Of a stretch of 64,000 nt of DNA, positions 61,740 to 64,000 are shown one piece after another. The position numbers were made by a program, and so were the translations under genes. Source of the stretch: Actinomycetota bacterium (GTDB lineage: Bacteria > Actinomycetota > Nitriliruptoria > Nitriliruptorales > Nitriliruptoraceae); NCBI GenBank assembly GCA_019347575.1, contig JAHWKY010000003.1, positions 62,001 to 126,000 on the forward strand. Reading direction: 5' to 3'. The notes under the pieces were generated by a model that was not told the DNA's origin, ran no database searches, and saw nothing but the letters and a program-made list of their open reading frames with translations. How positions within the stretch are numbered: the stretch's first letter is position 1; every line of letters starts with the position of its first letter.

Positions 61740-61745
61740 TAGCCT
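61740..61745 (+). promoter_or_regulatory. Candidate -10 box (TAGCCT) of the M20 gene
   Basis: TAGCCT lies 22 bases before the GTG at 61768, leaving a leader of roughly 15 bases that just holds the ribosome site CGGAGGG. Confidence 0.4.
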
Positions 61746-61767
61746 CGACCTCCGACCGGAGGGCGCG

Positions 61768-63105
61768 GTGAGCACGATCGTCGATGAGGTCACGGATCTG
61801 CTGCAGCACCTGATCCGCAACGCCTGCGTCAACGACGGGTCACGTGACTCCGGCCATGAGGCGCGCAACGTCGACGTGCTGCGTGGCTTGCTCGACGGGC
61901 CGGGGCTCGACCTCGAGACGTACGAGCCCGTGCCGGGGCGGCCGAGCCTCGTCGCTCGCATCGCCGGGAGCGATCCCGCCGCGCCCTCGCTCATGCTGAT
62001 GGGCCACACCGACGTCGTCCCCGCCAACCCCGACCGGTGGCGCCACGATCCGTTCGGCGGCGAGCTCGTCGACGGGTTCGTGTGGGGCCGCGGGGCGGTC
62101 GACATGTTCAACCTCACCGCGACCATGGCCGTGACCGTCAAGGAGCTCGCACGCACCGGGTTCCGTCCCCGCGGCGACCTGGTCTACCTCGCGGTGGCGG
62201 ACGAGGAGGCCGGCGGGACGCACGGGGCGGAGTGGCTCGTCGACCACGAGCCCGACGCGGTACGCACCGACTACGTCGTGACCGAGTTCGGTGGTCAGCG
62301 CTTCCCCCTGGGCGACGGACCACCCACCCTCCCCATCACCGTCGCCGAGAAGGGTCCCCACTGGACCGAGATCCACGTGACCGGGACACCGGGACACGGG
62401 TCGATGCCGCTGCGGACGGACAACGCGGCCGTCACGGCGGCGGAGGTGGTCGCCCGGGTCGCCGCCTACCGACCCCCTGCGGTGCTCACGGAGGTGTGGC
62501 AGGGTTTCGTGTCGGGGCTCGCGTTGCCCGAGGAGCTGCGGCAGATGCTGCTCGACCCCCTCCAGCTCGACGACGTGCTGGAGCAGCTGCCCGATATCGG
62601 GCTGGCTCGCTTCGCGCACGCGTGCACGCACACGACCTTCTCGCCCAACGTGGTCGTGTCGGGCACCAAGGTCAACGTCATCCCCGACCGCGCCACCGTG
62701 CAGGTCGACGTGCGCGCGCTGCCAGGCCACGACAGCAACGACATCCGCGCGATGCTCGAAGAGGCGCTCGGGGATCTCGCCGACCGCTGCGAGATCGTGT
62801 TCGCGTTCGATCAGGTCGCGTCAGCATCACCCACGGATACGCCGCTGTGGGACGTGTTGTCGCAGCGGGCCGCGGAGCTCGTCCCGGGGGCCAACGTCGT
62901 GCCGTTCCTCCTCCCCGGCGCGACGGATTCGCGCTACCTGCGGCGGCTCGGAGCCATCTGCTACGGCTTCGGGCTCTACACCGAACGCATCCCCTTCGAC
63001 GATTTCGCGACGATGTTCCACGGTGACGACGAGCGCATCGACGTCGGATCGCTCGACCTCACGACGCAGCTGTGGCTGCGCACCGTGCGCGACATGCTGG
63101 AGTGA
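61768..63105 (+). CDS. M20-family metallopeptidase or amidohydrolase
   Basis: A 445-residue zinc hydrolase. GTG 61768 has CGGAGGG upstream. The metal-site motifs are LMLMGHTDVVPANPDRWRHD, VWGRGAVDMFN, VADEEAGGTHGAEWL (catalytic Glu and metal Glu) and a late NVVPFLLPGATDSRYLRRLG with FGLYTERIPFDDFATMFHGD, which supplies the last His. The dimerisation lid domain lies between about residues 190 and 320. It is related to DapE, ArgE and carboxypeptidase G2; the substrate is not readable. The threonine dehydratase gene overlaps by GTGA. Confidence 0.88.
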   Translation: MSTIVDEVTDLLQHLIRNACVNDGSRDSGHEARNVDVLRGLLDGPGLDLETYEPVPGRPSLVARIAGSDPAAPSLMLMGHTDVVPANPDRWRHDPFGGELVDGFVWGRGAVDMFNLTATMAVTVKELARTGFRPRGDLVYLAVADEEAGGTHGAEWLVDHEPDAVRTDYVVTEFGGQRFPLGDGPPTLPITVAEKGPHWTEIHVTGTPGHGSMPLRTDNAAVTAAEVVARVAAYRPPAVLTEVWQGFVSGLALPEELRQMLLDPLQLDDVLEQLPDIGLARFAHACTHTTFSPNVVVSGTKVNVIPDRATVQVDVRALPGHDSNDIRAMLEEALGDLADRCEIVFAFDQVASASPTDTPLWDVLSQRAAELVPGANVVPFLLPGATDSRYLRRLGAICYGFGLYTERIPFDDFATMFHGDDERIDVGSLDLTTQLWLRTVRDMLE

Positions 63106-64000
63106 GCGTGGAACTGGTCGACGTGACCGCCGTGGAGACCGCGCGTGAGCGGTTGGCAGCGGTCATGCAACCCACTCCGATCGAGCCGTCGCGTGCGCTG
63201 ACCGAGCTCGTGGGCGCCGAGGTGGTGCTCAAGTGCGAGAACCTGCAACGCACCGGCTCGTTCAAGCTGCGGGGCGCCTACAACCGCATCGCCCAGCTCA
63301 CCGAGGACGAGCGCCAGCGCGGTGTCGTATGCGCGTCGGCCGGCAACCACGCCCAGGGGGTGGCCCTCGCCGCTCGCCTCCAGGGCGTCGAGGCCACCGT
63401 GTTCATGCCCGAGCAGGCGCCACTACCCAAGGCAGAGGCGACCGCGGCGTACGGGGCGCACGTCGAGTTCGTCGCGGGTCCCTTCGACGCCAGCCTCGAG
63501 GCAGCGATCGCGTACGCCGAGGAGAAGGGCCTGGTCTTCGTCCACCCCTTCGACCACCCCGACATCATCGCTGGCCAGGGGACGCTGGGCCTCGAACTGC
63601 TCGATCAGATGCCCGAGCTGGGCTCCGTCGTCGTGCCCGTAGGTGGGGGAGGGCTGATCTCGGGTGTCGCCACCGCCATCAAGGCCCGCCGTCCCGAGGT
63701 GACCGTGGTGGGCGTCCAGGCGCTCGGAGCGGCGTCCTTCCCGGCTTCGCTCGAGGGAGGCGCTCCCCGTGCGGTCACGGAGGTAGACACGATCGCCGAC
63801 GGCATCGCCGTCAAGGAGCCAGGCGAGCTGACCCTCGCCCACGTCCGCGATCGGGTGGATCGGGTCGCCACCACCTCCGATGACGCCATCGCCCGAGCCG
63901 TCGTGCTGCTGTTGGAACGGGCCAAGCTCGTCGTGGAGCCGGCCGGCGCCGCGGGTGTCGCGGCGCTCCTCGACGGCGACCTCGACCTGCGGCCTCCGAT
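63102..64000 (+). CDS. Threonine ammonia-lyase, 3' end beyond the window
   Basis: 299 codons are visible and remain open at the window edge. GTG 63102 overlaps the M20 stop; GTG 63108 is an alternative. It begins with VMQPTPIEPSRALTELVGAE, then KCENLQRTGSFKLRGAYNRI with the PLP lysine in SFKLRGA (about residue 57). CASAGNHAQGVALAARLQG binds the phosphate and VVVPVGGGGLISGVA is the glycine loop. EPAGAAGVAALL near the edge is also typical. This is the IlvA/TdcB type that converts threonine to 2-oxobutanoate. Whether a C-terminal ACT domain (isoleucine feedback, or the shorter catabolic type) follows cannot be seen. Confidence 0.9.
   Translation, partial: MSVELVDVTAVETARERLAAVMQPTPIEPSRALTELVGAEVVLKCENLQRTGSFKLRGAYNRIAQLTEDERQRGVVCASAGNHAQGVALAARLQGVEATVFMPEQAPLPKAEATAAYGAHVEFVAGPFDASLEAAIAYAEEKGLVFVHPFDHPDIIAGQGTLGLELLDQMPELGSVVVPVGGGGLISGVATAIKARRPEVTVVGVQALGAASFPASLEGGAPRAVTEVDTIADGIAVKEPGELTLAHVRDRVDRVATTSDDAIARAVVLLLERAKLVVEPAGAAGVAALLDGDLDLRPP

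Noticed and set aside
1-64000. Insertion sequence, integrase or prophage
   Set aside because: No transposase, integrase or phage structural gene and no terminal inverted repeats were recognised.

Overview
The window is about 70% GC by eye, densely coded, and reads as a chromosomal segment of a high-GC actinobacterium. Several features support this: many GTG and TTG starts with GTGA/ATGA gene overlaps, a pcrA helicase close to sucC-sucD, a DUF5319 protein beside guaB3, a fused AccD-AccA carboxyltransferase, and a phased GlnR box before glnB-glnD. The large surface protein with cell-wall-binding-2 repeats suggests a deep-branching lineage such as Nitriliruptoria; that placement is inference. 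I saw no rRNA, tRNA, insertion sequence, prophage or CRISPR array.

Region 1 (1-26753) is a surface-polysaccharide locus. It holds glycosyltransferases, a Wzm/Wzt-type ABC exporter (2432-4079), a polyprenyl-phosphate sugar-1-phosphate transferase (25281-26753), an ExoA-like GT2, an atypical sulfotransferase-like protein, and two very large GT-B proteins, one of which is a three-part fusion. Two nucleotide-sugar pathways can be read. The first is a complete WbpA/B/D/E/I-like set (dehydrogenase 22977, oxidoreductase 6846, acetyltransferase 5207, aminotransferase 5797, 2-epimerase 7854), which fits a UDP-2,3-diacetamido-2,3-dideoxy-uronic acid. The second is a legionaminic-acid-type operon (17194-22915): a LegF-LegH (NeuA-NeuD) fusion, LegI, LegG, a PtmE-like CBS nucleotidyltransferase and LegC. 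No LegB 4,6-dehydratase is visible.

Region 2 (26750-38788) is a purine and envelope block. A DUF5319/zinc-ribbon protein, GuaB3 and GuaA surround a metzincin-like lipoprotein and an O-antigen ligase/polymerase-like membrane protein. It ends with a 2023-residue secreted protein made of three CWB2 repeats and twelve Ig-like modules, each with a Cys-flanked acidic loop.

Region 3 (38831-47709) is a branched-chain-amino-acid-type ABC transporter (LivF, LivG, LivH, LivM, LivJ-like lipoprotein) with an acyl-CoA synthetase inside the operon, followed by a secreted Asp-box protein. Strong hairpin terminators follow both transcription units.

Region 4 (47737-64000) is mostly core metabolism: pcrA, a membrane-anchored Rieske-like protein, AccDA, a cobalamin-binding mutase subunit, sucCD, a VapBC toxin-antitoxin pair with its own operator, glnB-glnD behind a GlnR box, a GT-C-like membrane protein, fumC, an M20 peptidase and the start of a threonine dehydratase gene. 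Short structured repeats lie between pcrA and its neighbour and upstream of sucC.
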